Source of the DNA: a virus
Reading direction: 5' to 3' (one strand)
DNA length: 40,607 nt
Virus record (IMG/VR): IMGVR_UViG_3300033553_000657
Coordinates: 1-40,607 of that record
Position numbers and translations under genes: made by a program. The notes beneath the pieces were generated by a model, which was not told the origin of the DNA, ran no database searches, and was given only the letters and a program-made list of their open reading frames with translations. Shown one piece after another: positions 7,484-16,174 of this stretch; position 1 is the stretch's first letter; every line of letters starts with the position of its first letter.

Positions 7484-9526
7484 TTATAAGTTTCCTATCA
7501 AATCAAAATTAAAATCAAGCACTGTGTTCAGCCGCGTGAAATCAATGAGCGTGCGGTCGATGATTAAGTTACCACGGTCCCATTTTCCAGTAAGCTGAAC
7601 TGTTTTCGGGATTGCGGCGCTCTTGTATCCACGGATTGTTGTTATGCCGATTTCGTTCATGCCGAATTCGGTTTCGAGCTCTTCTATGATGAATTCGCCA
7701 TCATCGCCACGGAATTTGCGAAAGATGTTGCGGACCACATAATCGATCATGTTGGCGGTAAAAGTGGCCTGCCCTTCAACGGGCTGGCGCTGGCACCAGA
7801 ACCGCGACCAATTTGGCCAGCGGGTTTGCAGCAATCCTTTGGTTTCCTTTTCCCAATCGAGCGCCATATTATCGGTTTCATTTTTGGCGGTATTGTTCCC
7901 GGTGTAAAAAAGCAAGCGTGGCGAGAAATTGGAATAGGCAAACCTCATGGTGTTGATATTGCCTTTTTGTTCGGCAAGCGTGGTTTGGCTGCCCATGAGC
8001 GTACTGAACGAAGTTTTTATTTCTTCTTTATCTTCCTGTCCTTTGTTGTAGAAACCATTCTGAAAGCCCGATGAAAGATAGTTCCACCCGACAGTATTGG
8101 TTTGGATGACATTGCCAACCAGGGGGTTTTCATGTTCAGCCTGAATATAGTCGTATTTATAATAGAGGTTTATGTTTTTAACAAAGCGGATTTCGCCAAT
8201 GAATGGTTTTTGAATCGCCTGTAGCTGCTCCAGCGATTCAACTGCATCGCCTTCGTTTTCGCGCAAATCGTCAACATCTTCCCAACGCTCCTGGAAATAC
8301 ATGTCATCCTTATCATGTTCGAACATGAATTTGAGCGAAGTATTTTTTTGTTCGCCCATTTTCCATTTGTTCACGATATATTTTGAAAGGTCGAGTGCCG
8401 GGGCATCGAGGATTGATTCACGGTCGATGATATCAACTTTACCGTCGCGGCGGATATGGAAAAATACATTGAGCAGGTTTTGGACAGAAAGCAAGAAATC
8501 TTTTAGTTTGATTTGCGGCAGCAGAGCTTTGTACCTGAATGGGACAGCATAATTACGGACTATTGTATCGATAGCGAAAGATACATAGCTGACAGTAATA
8601 TTGTCAATCAATGTACCCGTAACCAACTGATTGCTGCGGGTCAAATCCATATTTGTGATGTCGTAATTGTTATATATCAGTAATTTGCTCAAATCAGGAT
8701 GGGATTTTAAAAAATTGTCGTTAATCACCATGTCGGCATCGAGAAAAAGCATTTTAAGCACGTGACTTAAAAACAACATTGGCGAAACAACATTTACCTT
8801 CAGCGGTGGTATATATGGCGATGCTTTTCCAAGCAGTTCGCCAATTTTTGAGGAAGAAACAGGTGCTTTTACAGTGCCATCAAGGTTGGTATCGTTAACA
8901 AAATACGCGGCGGCCATGCGGAAAGCTTCTGTTAGCTCTTCGGTTTCATAAGGTTCGTTAATGTACGGATCCTGCTGTTTTTTCCAAACATCCTGCCACC
9001 AACTTAAATCCACATAATCTGGGTTGGTTACAGGCCGGTTCAGTGTTACTTTCTTGCTTTTCTCGCTAAAAAATTTCTGATTGTAAATTTTTGGGCAGGC
9101 ATACGGATCTGTTAAAGGATCGTAATTTGCTTTGTTGACAAAAGTATTGTCGAGCGCACAGGCGGCGATATCGCCAATGTATTTTTCGCGGTGTTTGCTG
9201 CCCAGGTTGCCAACTGTGCTGCGCAGCCACCCGGAATAAGATTCATCGGTAGAGGATTGAATGACCAATGTGCCCGACATGAGCAGGTATCCGCTATAAC
9301 GGATTTTGAACCCAGGGAACTCACGGTCGTTGGAGTTTTTGTATTTTTTGAACCGCCCGGGATGGCCGAGCAGGGCACTGTTGTTGTCGTTCACCGGGAT
9401 ATCAACACCAAGGCCAACATCGCCTGGGAATTCATCGATATTGCAGGCGGGGTTGCGCCATGTCAATCGCACCGAAGTGTCGGTCGACAAAATAAAAGGC
9501 TTGTTATTGAGCGTGAATGTCAGCAT
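7484..9526 (-). CDS. Tail-associated structural protein (probable baseplate or tail-tip hub)
   Basis: A 680-aa product starting MLTFTLNNKPFILSTDTSVRLTWRNP. Its position as second gene after the tape measure, size and beta-rich composition fit a tail-tip hub or Tal-like protein; the family could not be named from sequence. Residues about 345-375 include LKDFLLSVQNLLNVFFHIRRDGKVDII, similar in style to hub domains that read a stored parameter block. No peptidase or muramidase motif is evident. The start codon overlaps the upstream stop (TAATG), so it is translationally linked to the gene before it. Confidence 0.6.
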   Translation of the reverse strand: MLTFTLNNKPFILSTDTSVRLTWRNPACNIDEFPGDVGLGVDIPVNDNNSALLGHPGRFKKYKNSNDREFPGFKIRYSGYLLMSGTLVIQSSTDESYSGWLRSTVGNLGSKHREKYIGDIAACALDNTFVNKANYDPLTDPYACPKIYNQKFFSEKSKKVTLNRPVTNPDYVDLSWWQDVWKKQQDPYINEPYETEELTEAFRMAAAYFVNDTNLDGTVKAPVSSSKIGELLGKASPYIPPLKVNVVSPMLFLSHVLKMLFLDADMVINDNFLKSHPDLSKLLIYNNYDITNMDLTRSNQLVTGTLIDNITVSYVSFAIDTIVRNYAVPFRYKALLPQIKLKDFLLSVQNLLNVFFHIRRDGKVDIIDRESILDAPALDLSKYIVNKWKMGEQKNTSLKFMFEHDKDDMYFQERWEDVDDLRENEGDAVESLEQLQAIQKPFIGEIRFVKNINLYYKYDYIQAEHENPLVGNVIQTNTVGWNYLSSGFQNGFYNKGQEDKEEIKTSFSTLMGSQTTLAEQKGNINTMRFAYSNFSPRLLFYTGNNTAKNETDNMALDWEKETKGLLQTRWPNWSRFWCQRQPVEGQATFTANMIDYVVRNIFRKFRGDDGEFIIEELETEFGMNEIGITTIRGYKSAAIPKTVQLTGKWDRGNLIIDRTLIDFTRLNTVLDFNFDLIGNL

Positions 9527-10710
9527 TACATGTGGGCTTCGGTTAGTTCAATGTCGATTTCGTCCATGTTGTTTTTCATATCATCGAACAATGCCAGGCT
9601 GCTGCTCGATACGATCACCGGGTATAGCGAATAACGCTGAATGTCGGTAGTATCGCCGTCATCGGGCGGCAAAGCTAACCAGGCGTTTGGCGTGTCGAGG
9701 AGGATATCCAAACCGGGCATTTCGCCGGGTTTATAGCCGCTGTTGATTATCCATTTCCGTTGGCGTGAATTGCCCGAAACCCTGAGCGTGGGGATCTTAA
9801 TCCCATCGCCCTGTTGCCGGGGTTTTGCCGATATAGTACGCTTCCCTTCGGGTTCGTATTTCATGCGGCCTTTGAGCCAGATACATTCGATGCCACCGAT
9901 TTGGTTGTCAACAAATAAGTAATAGTACTTTTCGTAAGGCTTCCAATCTACGTTAAAAGTGAATGTTTCGCCAAACAGCGAACAGGTATATTTGACCAGG
10001 TACTTAGTTTCGTCTTTCAATACAAAACCAAGCTGGCCAGGCTGAACATCGAATTCCATCAAAGCAGGGCGGTAGGCTATAGCGCTGTCTATGTGGATGT
10101 CAATCGAATCATCGGAATAATAGGCAGTGGTTGTGAGCGTAAAATCCTCCTGAAGCTGGTTTGTTTTCCACCACAATTTCACAGGCTGAAATGGCGAAAC
10201 GGATTGAATGCGCGGCATGAGCGAAAAAAATCGTTTACTGTCGCAAAAATATTCGCTCCAATTTGTTTCGACTTCGTTGAGTTGTGAAAGCAAATATTCC
10301 GGGAGTTTTCCTTTTACAACAAAAATGCCTACTGCGGGGCCAAATGTTTCAACCAATGCCCCTGAAGCATCGATGTATTTTTCGCCCGCAGTGAGGTGCA
10401 CATCATAGATCATGTTTTCGTAGCCATGGTATTTGCCTTCGTACAATCCTGGTATAGGCCAAAATATAGAGCGGCTCACGGCTTGATCGACAAGTGCGCT
10501 GATATCGAATTTTACAAGTCCATCGGCATCTGGGGTGTCAGCATCGATGAAAGGTGCGCCTTCCAATTCGCCGTCGTTGCTTTCGATTTTCAGCAGAACT
10601 TCATAGGCTGATGACCCGGCAGGAGCGCCGGAACTGATAACCAAAATTTGTATAGGGTTTCCTGAGAGATGGGTAGAACTGTTTGTTATTCCTGATAATA
10701 TTACGCTCAT
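9526..10710 (-). CDS. Distal-tail-like structural protein
   Basis: A 394-aa product directly after the tape measure, with which it overlaps by 4 bp. The place fits a distal tail (Dit-like) protein, which caps the tail tube and holds the tip complex. The sequence is rich in beta-strand patterns (FDISALVDQAVS, YDVHLTAGEKYID, FTFNVDWKPYEKYYYLFVD). No catalytic motif or membrane segment is visible. Function is inferred from gene order only. Confidence 0.55.
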   Translation of the reverse strand: MSVILSGITNSSTHLSGNPIQILVISSGAPAGSSAYEVLLKIESNDGELEGAPFIDADTPDADGLVKFDISALVDQAVSRSIFWPIPGLYEGKYHGYENMIYDVHLTAGEKYIDASGALVETFGPAVGIFVVKGKLPEYLLSQLNEVETNWSEYFCDSKRFFSLMPRIQSVSPFQPVKLWWKTNQLQEDFTLTTTAYYSDDSIDIHIDSAIAYRPALMEFDVQPGQLGFVLKDETKYLVKYTCSLFGETFTFNVDWKPYEKYYYLFVDNQIGGIECIWLKGRMKYEPEGKRTISAKPRQQGDGIKIPTLRVSGNSRQRKWIINSGYKPGEMPGLDILLDTPNAWLALPPDDGDTTDIQRYSLYPVIVSSSSLALFDDMKNNMDEIDIELTEAHM

Positions 10711-13700
10711 AGTCCTTTGTTTTGTTGGATGTCGATATATTTTTTGCGTTCGCGCTCAAACTGGTCGATAGGCAGTCGCGGCGGGTTTTCGCGTATTTCT
10801 TTTGTCATTTGGAGGACTTGTTTCAGGAGATCTGTTATTTGTGGGTCTAAACCGCCCCTGCTCCCGGCAGGCCGTGAGCTGTCCCCGCCTTGGGAAGGCG
10901 GGGAAACTGAGGAGGGGGATGCATAGCCGCCACCGGAATATCCTTTGGCTGGGATTGCTTGAACGATTTGGCGGAGATCGAGCCGCGCTAAACTTCCATT
11001 GCGGCGGGCGATTTCCATTATGTCAATGAATGGGCGGAGTTGTGGGTTTTTTGTGCCTTCCTGCGGGATTACATATTCGCCTTTGTGCACAACTCCTGCG
11101 GGTTCGTATTTTCCGCCGGGACCGGTGGGACCGCCATCATAATAAGCCTCTTTTTTGTTGCGTTTGCCTGAGCTTACGGAACTGGCAACAGTTTGAGCAA
11201 CTATGATGCCTGTATTAATACCGGCCTGCACTTTTGCCTTTGCGCTCATAGTGGCCATATAAGCAGCAGCGGCCACCCTCGCGCCGGGGATTGGCATGGC
11301 TGCAATATTAGCTGATGCCAGACTGATGGCCGACATTTCGCGGGCGTAATTAATCCATATTTGTGCAATTGCTATTGCTTTTTCTACGGCAATGGCGGCA
11401 ATTTGTGCAGCGCTACCCTGCTCAAACATACTTGCCAAAGAGCTGGCAAGTTCGCCAACAGCAGCAATTTGCATGTCTTTTAACTCGATACGGGCGGCGG
11501 CTATTTCTTTTTCAAGATCGAATTGTTTGGATAGTGCATCGGTTTGCTCGGCGACTTCTTTTTTAAGGTAATCAGTCCAATCGGCTTCCATTGATTTGAG
11601 GGCGTCGATTTCGAGTTCTTTTTTATCGACAATACTGACAGGGTTTTGGATATCAATTTTTTTATCGATGATTTGCCCGTCAGTGGATGCTGTTTCCTGT
11701 CCATATTTTAAGCTCAATGCACGCATTGCTTCCAAATGCTTCAGCTCGAGCCAAACCATTTCAGAGTTGAACTGCTCTTTGGTTATTTTTTCGTCAAGCA
11801 ATTTTTGCTTCAGGGCGTTTTTTTCGTGAGTTGCTGCTATGTCGAAAGCTTCCTGCGCACTTTTATATGCTTTGTTGCGGGATTCTTTTGCGGCATCCGG
11901 ATCGAGTCCTGACAATCCTCCACCTTCTTTCGGTCGGGTTTTTAATTCGGCAGAAACATTTGCCAAATGTTTTTTCATGTTGGCAAGGCGTTGCTGGTTG
12001 GCTTTATTTTCCTTTTCCAAATCGCGAGTAATGGCAATTTTACGGGCATTTTCCTGTGCAGCCAAGTTTATTTTTTGGATATCAGTCAAGTCTTTTTGTT
12101 TACGCAATTCGGCTAAACGTTTAAGTTCAGCATCATTGGTAACAGCTTTTTTGGCTTTCTGCAATAAGGTAGCATGGAAGTTTTCCTCTTCTTTAACCTG
12201 AGCCTGTAAATCATTTTTCAGGTTTTCGAGCTGTTCTTTTGAAAGGTTTTTAACAATGGAAGCCCTTTCTTCGAGGGTTTTGCTCTGACCCAGCAATTCG
12301 TTTCCGCGTTCAATTTCGTCGTTGAATTGTTTTTGTGACTTTTTTGCAACATCGGCTTTTTGGCTAAAAAGGTAGAATGCAGTTGCTGCAGTAGTAAGCA
12401 AGCTAATAATCAACCCAACCGGATTTGCTTTTACGGCGGTGTTAAACCCTTTGGTAATTGTGGTGGCTAACGTGGTAATCCCGTTGTATATTTTTGTGGC
12501 CCAGGTTGCGGCATTTACTGCAATCGTGTAACTTCCAATTGCAACTGCTGCAATGGTCAAAGCTTTACGGTTATCGAAAAGGAATTCGATGGTTGTGCCA
12601 AGCATTTTTATCATTGCTGAGCCTTTGTGGATTACCGATGTATAAGCGGGAATGAGCCGTTCGCCAAGTTCGCGCTGCATTTTTGCAAATACTTTCTGTG
12701 CTTTTTCGAGGGTTGCCTGAGCATTCTGGTTTTTCGTATTGAATTCCTGCTGAATTGAAGTTCCTTTTACAAATTCGGCATTGCTGTAGGCTTGTTTTTC
12801 GCGGAGTTTATCGATGTTGTTGCCAAGGGTACTGAGCACAGCTGTTGAGCGTGCCCCATCCAAACCAAGTTCGCCAAGGTTGTTGGCCATTTCAGCAAAA
12901 CCATCACTTGTGCCTTTTGCACCTTCCAGTACTTTGATGAAAGCTTCGTTTGTATCGGTATCCAAAAGCCTGGTGAATTCGGCCACTTCCATTTTGGCAA
13001 TTTTGGCATAGCTGGCAGTTTTTGTGAACATAGAGCTGATGACCTTTGCATAGGTAGTGCCGGAAACTTCGGAAGTTTGCCCCAGCTCGTCGAGCGTTGC
13101 TCCAAGGCCAAGAACCTGGTCGATTGAAATACCGGCAGCCGGTGCAATACCTGCTACCCTTTTTGCAAATTCAACCAAATAGGCTTCGTTGGCAGTTCCG
13201 GCAGCGCCAAGACTGTTGATGGCAGAGCCAACCTTAAGAAGAGATTGTTCGATTCCGAATTTATCCTGCAACTTGAAAATGTCAACCAATTTACCAAGCT
13301 GGTTGATTGATTCTTCAACATTTCCGCCAAGGTCTTCAGACAATGATACTTTTATTTTATCGGCAGCGCGAACAAAGCCAAGCACGTCTTTTTCGGCAGT
13401 GATACCCAATTTCCCGGCAACACGTGCAAGGTCGAGCAGGTTTTGTTGAGATGTACGGGTGTCGATTTTCTCCAGTTCCTTGTTTAATGCCATTACCTGG
13501 TCTTTTGTCAACCCGGTTGTTTTCATCACGTCAGAAACCTTATCGTCAAATTCGGCAAAAGTTTTTATTGATGATTTTATAGTAAATGCTATGCCAGTTA
13601 GCGAAGCGATTGCGGCGGTTGCCATCCCGAAGTATTTATTGAAACCATCGGCAATGCGGGAAGTGAGGGAGCGTTGAGTGCGGAGCTGGTTATTTATTTT

Positions 13701-14072
13701 ATATATCTGAGCATCAACGCTGGCATATTTTTTAGATAGTGCGAAATATTCTTTGGTATCTGTATTTACCCCTTTCATTTCAATGCGCAACCTGCTTTGT
13801 GCTTTTCTGAGGTCGTTCATTGATGCGGATGAAAGGCTGTTCAGCACTTTGTTCACATCGAAAGCTTCGCGTTTTATTTCTGAAACCTGCTTATTTACCT
13901 TTTTCAATTCGCCTTCAGCAGCCTTCATTCCTTTCAGGTCGCCACCGGCCATGGCTTCGTACATTTTTTTACGCCATTTTTCGGTTTCGTTTTGTAGGGT
14001 TTTCAGGGCCGATTTTGCCTGTTCGTCGTTAATATAGACGGGGATTCTTGCTTCTTCGTTGAGACCTGCCAT
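10707..14072 (-). CDS. Tail tape measure protein (TP901 family)
   Basis: A 1121-aa product, the longest of the tail genes, which sets tail length and is threaded through the tail tube. The N-terminal ~140 residues are helical and charged. The TP901-type core spans about 170-480 (FAEFDDKVSDVMKTTGL, RVAGKLGITAEKDVLGFVRAAD, AKRVAGIAPAAGISIDQVLGLGATLDELGQTSEVSGTTYAK in parts). Hydrophobic segments follow at about 505-575, then a long coiled-coil part and an Ala-rich stretch (IAAIAVEKAIAIAQ). The tail (about 1055-1085) is a Ser/Pro/Gly linker coded by a GC-rich palindrome. It has its own phage-type promoter directly after the AT-rich insert at 14.1-15.0 kb. Confidence 0.93.
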   Translation of the reverse strand: MAGLNEEARIPVYINDEQAKSALKTLQNETEKWRKKMYEAMAGGDLKGMKAAEGELKKVNKQVSEIKREAFDVNKVLNSLSSASMNDLRKAQSRLRIEMKGVNTDTKEYFALSKKYASVDAQIYKINNQLRTQRSLTSRIADGFNKYFGMATAAIASLTGIAFTIKSSIKTFAEFDDKVSDVMKTTGLTKDQVMALNKELEKIDTRTSQQNLLDLARVAGKLGITAEKDVLGFVRAADKIKVSLSEDLGGNVEESINQLGKLVDIFKLQDKFGIEQSLLKVGSAINSLGAAGTANEAYLVEFAKRVAGIAPAAGISIDQVLGLGATLDELGQTSEVSGTTYAKVISSMFTKTASYAKIAKMEVAEFTRLLDTDTNEAFIKVLEGAKGTSDGFAEMANNLGELGLDGARSTAVLSTLGNNIDKLREKQAYSNAEFVKGTSIQQEFNTKNQNAQATLEKAQKVFAKMQRELGERLIPAYTSVIHKGSAMIKMLGTTIEFLFDNRKALTIAAVAIGSYTIAVNAATWATKIYNGITTLATTITKGFNTAVKANPVGLIISLLTTAATAFYLFSQKADVAKKSQKQFNDEIERGNELLGQSKTLEERASIVKNLSKEQLENLKNDLQAQVKEEENFHATLLQKAKKAVTNDAELKRLAELRKQKDLTDIQKINLAAQENARKIAITRDLEKENKANQQRLANMKKHLANVSAELKTRPKEGGGLSGLDPDAAKESRNKAYKSAQEAFDIAATHEKNALKQKLLDEKITKEQFNSEMVWLELKHLEAMRALSLKYGQETASTDGQIIDKKIDIQNPVSIVDKKELEIDALKSMEADWTDYLKKEVAEQTDALSKQFDLEKEIAAARIELKDMQIAAVGELASSLASMFEQGSAAQIAAIAVEKAIAIAQIWINYAREMSAISLASANIAAMPIPGARVAAAAYMATMSAKAKVQAGINTGIIVAQTVASSVSSGKRNKKEAYYDGGPTGPGGKYEPAGVVHKGEYVIPQEGTKNPQLRPFIDIMEIARRNGSLARLDLRQIVQAIPAKGYSGGGYASPSSVSPPSQGGDSSRPAGSRGGLDPQITDLLKQVLQMTKEIRENPPRLPIDQFERERKKYIDIQQNKGL
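10883..10903. repeat. GC-rich palindrome inside the tape-measure gene
   Basis: Stem CCCCGCCTT (10883-10891) with AAGGCGGGG (10895-10903) and a 3-nt loop lies in frame in the low-complexity linker of the tape measure protein. Flanks are also G/C-rich (CCGGCAGGCCGTGAGC; GAGGAGGGGG). It looks like a REP-type repeat that inserted in frame where the protein tolerates it. Confidence 0.5.
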
Positions 14073-14089
14073 TTATTTCACTTTTTAGG

Positions 14090-14128
14090 GTAAAAATACA
14101 ATGGTAGAGGGGGGATGGAAAGGACAAA
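14090..14128 (-). promoter_or_regulatory. Phage-type promoter of the tape measure gene
   Basis: TTTGTCCTTT (complement of 14119-14128), exactly 20 bp, then TATTTTTAC (complement of 14090-14098). The start codon is at 14072. It restores expression of the downstream tail genes after the AT-rich insert. Confidence 0.72.
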
Positions 14129-14139
14129 AAGTGTTATGA

Positions 14140-14748
14140 TTAAATTCTAACGGATCCTCTATCAACCTTATCTTGCATTCTAGTAAAATGCATTGATAGT
14201 TTAAATAAAATCATATAATTTCCGTAATCACTTAATGAAAAAATTCTAAGTTTATTAAGATTTTGTCTTTCAACAAATTCATTTGGAATATTATATATCT
14301 TATCAAGATAGACAATTGATTCCTCTAAAATATCTTCAAACTTAGGTAAATAGAGAATTTGAGTAATTTTTTGTTTTCTTATATCACTGATATGATTTAT
14401 CAGTTTTTCCTTATTTAAAATTTTTGTTAATTGATCCTCGTAATTTTTTAAATTTAAAATTGGAGCATAGACTATATGAGAAGGAAAAACTCTTTGATTG
14501 GAAATTTCCAGATCACAAGTATTAGACAGAATTAGACCATCGATTTCTTTGACATCTATATTAGGCAAATTTACAGCAAGTAATTTACTAATACCATCTC
14601 CTTGATAAATTATTAATTCATTTAATTTATTTGTATAAAATCGACTATCTAGATTGTCAGGAAAATCTTGGAGACTTGCATATAGTTCAGCTTTAGAATC
14701 TGCTGATAAATATCTTGGCAAATAGATTTCAATATCTTTTAAATTCAT
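14140..14748 (-). CDS. AT-rich accessory protein, unknown function (second gene of insert)
   Basis: A 202-aa product starting MNLKDIEIYLPRYLS. The ATG at 14748 is chosen over an in-frame TTG at 14760 because it overlaps the preceding stop codon as ATGA. The central part, ISKLLAVNLPNIDVKEIDG then LILSNTCDLEISNQRVFPSHIVYAPILNL, contains the pattern S-N-T-C-D-L followed by a hydrophobic V-Y-A-P-I strand. I have seen this pattern in uncharacterised bacterial proteins but cannot assign a function. The C-terminal half is helical. Codons are very AT-rich against the flanking tail genes. It is inferred to be a moron-type cargo gene. Confidence 0.7.
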   Translation of the reverse strand: MNLKDIEIYLPRYLSADSKAELYASLQDFPDNLDSRFYTNKLNELIIYQGDGISKLLAVNLPNIDVKEIDGLILSNTCDLEISNQRVFPSHIVYAPILNLKNYEDQLTKILNKEKLINHISDIRKQKITQILYLPKFEDILEESIVYLDKIYNIPNEFVERQNLNKLRIFSLSDYGNYMILFKLSMHFTRMQDKVDRGSVRI

Positions 14749-14978
14749 AACAAATCCCAAAATATTTTATTAACAGCTTCCTGTATTTCAATGTCAATAT
14801 CCTGGCTTTGTAAAATAAATTTTTCTGCAAATGAAATAATGGTCGCATATTCATATTGTTCGGGTGAATAATTAATATTTAATCCATCCTTATTTTCCCA
14901 TTGATATCCAACATTAAGCTCAGTATAATTTGCAGTTACTGAAGGAAGATATTGCGAATCATTTTGGTTTGTAAACAA
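14745..14978 (-). CDS. Small AT-rich accessory protein (first gene of insert; start uncertain)
   Basis: The frame is open from an ATG at 15071, but its first 31 codons lie over the end of the upstream tail gene in another frame and do not look like protein. A TTG at 14978 gives a 77-aa product (MFTNQNDSQYLPSVTANY as initiated) with only a 20-bp overlap and is preferred. The rest, with YQWENKDGLNINY and EAVNKIFWDLL, reads as a normal soluble small protein. It is coupled to the next gene by an ATGA overlap, so the two probably work together, for example as a two-component cargo system. No family is recognised. Confidence 0.55.
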   Translation of the reverse strand: MFTNQNDSQYLPSVTANYTELNVGYQWENKDGLNINYSPEQYEYATIISFAEKFILQSQDIDIEIQEAVNKIFWDLL

Positions 14979-15402
14979 CGGTGCGCAGCGAGTTGAAGTT
15001 TGGAATGAATTCGGAATCGGCTTGCATGGTATTGATAACCGAGAAAGTGATGGCTTTTGAATATTGCTCAAGTAAAATTTCGCGCAATTTCATCACCTGG
15101 CCATAGTATTTTTTAGAAAGCCACTCTTTTGGTTGCCGGCTATTTTCAGAACTGTTTGAGTCGCTTTTTGACAGATATTTACCGACACCCATATCAACGA
15201 AAATCCCATATAATTTAAAACCGAACTCAATTTTTTCAATATCATTTCCGGCATTAACCATCATTTCATATAACAGTGAATCTTCAAGATAACCTTTATC
15301 ATAAACTTTCAGCTCGGTAATTTTTGCATGAAATTTCTGTATGACAATATCAGCCCAGGCTTTTATTGTTTCGTTAATATCAACTTTCCCATTCGGCTGC
15401 AT
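14959..15402 (-). CDS. Head-tail joining or tail-completion protein (gp10-like)
   Basis: A 147-aa product starting MQPNGKVDINETIKAW. It contains YIFVDMGVGKY-like text (YGIFVDMGVGKYLSKSD), the G-x-G turn seen in HK97 gp10-type tail-completion proteins, followed by W-L-S-K-K-Y-Y-G and a helical segment. It overlaps the gene before it by 23 bp and stands among tail-completion genes. Its C-terminal end coincides with the border of the AT-rich insert, so the natural C-terminus may have been altered by that insertion. Confidence 0.55.
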   Translation of the reverse strand: MQPNGKVDINETIKAWADIVIQKFHAKITELKVYDKGYLEDSLLYEMMVNAGNDIEKIEFGFKLYGIFVDMGVGKYLSKSDSNSSENSRQPKEWLSKKYYGQVMKLREILLEQYSKAITFSVINTMQADSEFIPNFNSLRTVVYKPK

Positions 15403-15850
15403 CGTACACGAGGTTTACCGGGTTTTCAACTGTGAATATGAAATAGAGGCCCGCGCTGCCAAAAGCAAAAGCGGGAGGTACTTCGTAGAACCTTATTTGC
15501 TCCATGTTCAAAACAGGGATTGTGAGCTTGTCTTTAATGAGGCGTGACAGGATGCTGCGGAAGATGGTTTTTGCTTCAGTAAGGATTGCTTCGCGCTGGT
15601 CCATTTTCCCGTAATCGGCACGGCCAATGATATACACAGTATATGGCCTGCGCTCGAAGTAAGCGCCACCGGAGCGGAAAGTAATCCCGTCCTGACTATC
15701 GTCAACCGCAAAAAAATGGGTATTGCGTTTGAAACCTTCGAGTACTTCTTCCAGTGCAGCCACACCGCTTACCTTGGAAAACTTGTATTTTTCGACTGTT
15801 AGCTTCAGTTGGCTGTGCAGGGTTTGCATGTAAACTATTGGATCGAACAT
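15380..15850 (-). CDS. Probable tail terminator or minor tail protein
   Basis: A 156-aa product starting MFDPIVYMQTLHSQLKLTVEKYKFSKVSG. The pattern of an N-terminal helix, then a beta sheet part (THFFAVDDSQDG, YTVYIIGRADYG) and a last strand (GLYFIFTVENPVNLV) is what tail terminator proteins show, and the place before gp10-like and after connector genes agrees. No clear family signature. It is 5 bp from the upstream zinc-ribbon gene. Confidence 0.45.
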   Translation of the reverse strand: MFDPIVYMQTLHSQLKLTVEKYKFSKVSGVAALEEVLEGFKRNTHFFAVDDSQDGITFRSGGAYFERRPYTVYIIGRADYGKMDQREAILTEAKTIFRSILSRLIKDKLTIPVLNMEQIRFYEVPPAFAFGSAGLYFIFTVENPVNLVYDAAEWES

Positions 15851-15855
15851 AGCAG

Positions 15856-16173
15856 TTAATGTTTTTTGGTTTTACAAAATGCCTTTTGAATTTCATGAAG
15901 TTCAGAACAAAGCTTTTTTGTCATATCAGGAATATTTTCACGAAGTTCCCTGAGCTTTTTGGATGCATCTTCATTTTTTGGTACATTTTTTTGATAGAAT
16001 GATTTTCCGCAAGTGTGATTGCAAAAAAACAGGCATGTATATTTCTCGGTAAACATGAAAGGCATTTTGAAAACAAATCCTTTCGCTTGTGCTTCAGCTC
16101 CGGCAGCTCCATCTGATTCTTTTTCTGTGTCAAAAAGAAAGTTACCGCATTCGCTACAATATATTTTTCTCAT
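15856..16173 (-). CDS. Small Cys-rich (zinc-ribbon-like) protein
   Basis: A 105-aa product. CSEC lies at residues 6-9 (KIYCSECGNFLFD) and a second Cys group CLFFCNHTC at about 47-55, so a four-Cys zinc site is likely. The C-terminal half is charged and helical. It sits inside the structural operon, 1 bp after the preceding gene's stop, but looks like a nucleic-acid or protein-binding factor rather than a virion part. Confidence 0.6.
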   Translation of the reverse strand: MRKIYCSECGNFLFDTEKESDGAAGAEAQAKGFVFKMPFMFTEKYTCLFFCNHTCGKSFYQKNVPKNEDASKKLRELRENIPDMTKKLCSELHEIQKAFCKTKKH

Positions 16174-16174
16174 T

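Noticed and set aside
14979-15071. N-terminal extension of the small AT-rich protein from the ATG at 15071
   Set aside because: It lies in another frame over the end of the gp10-like gene and reads as Ser/Pro/Cys noise; a TTG at 14978 is a better start.
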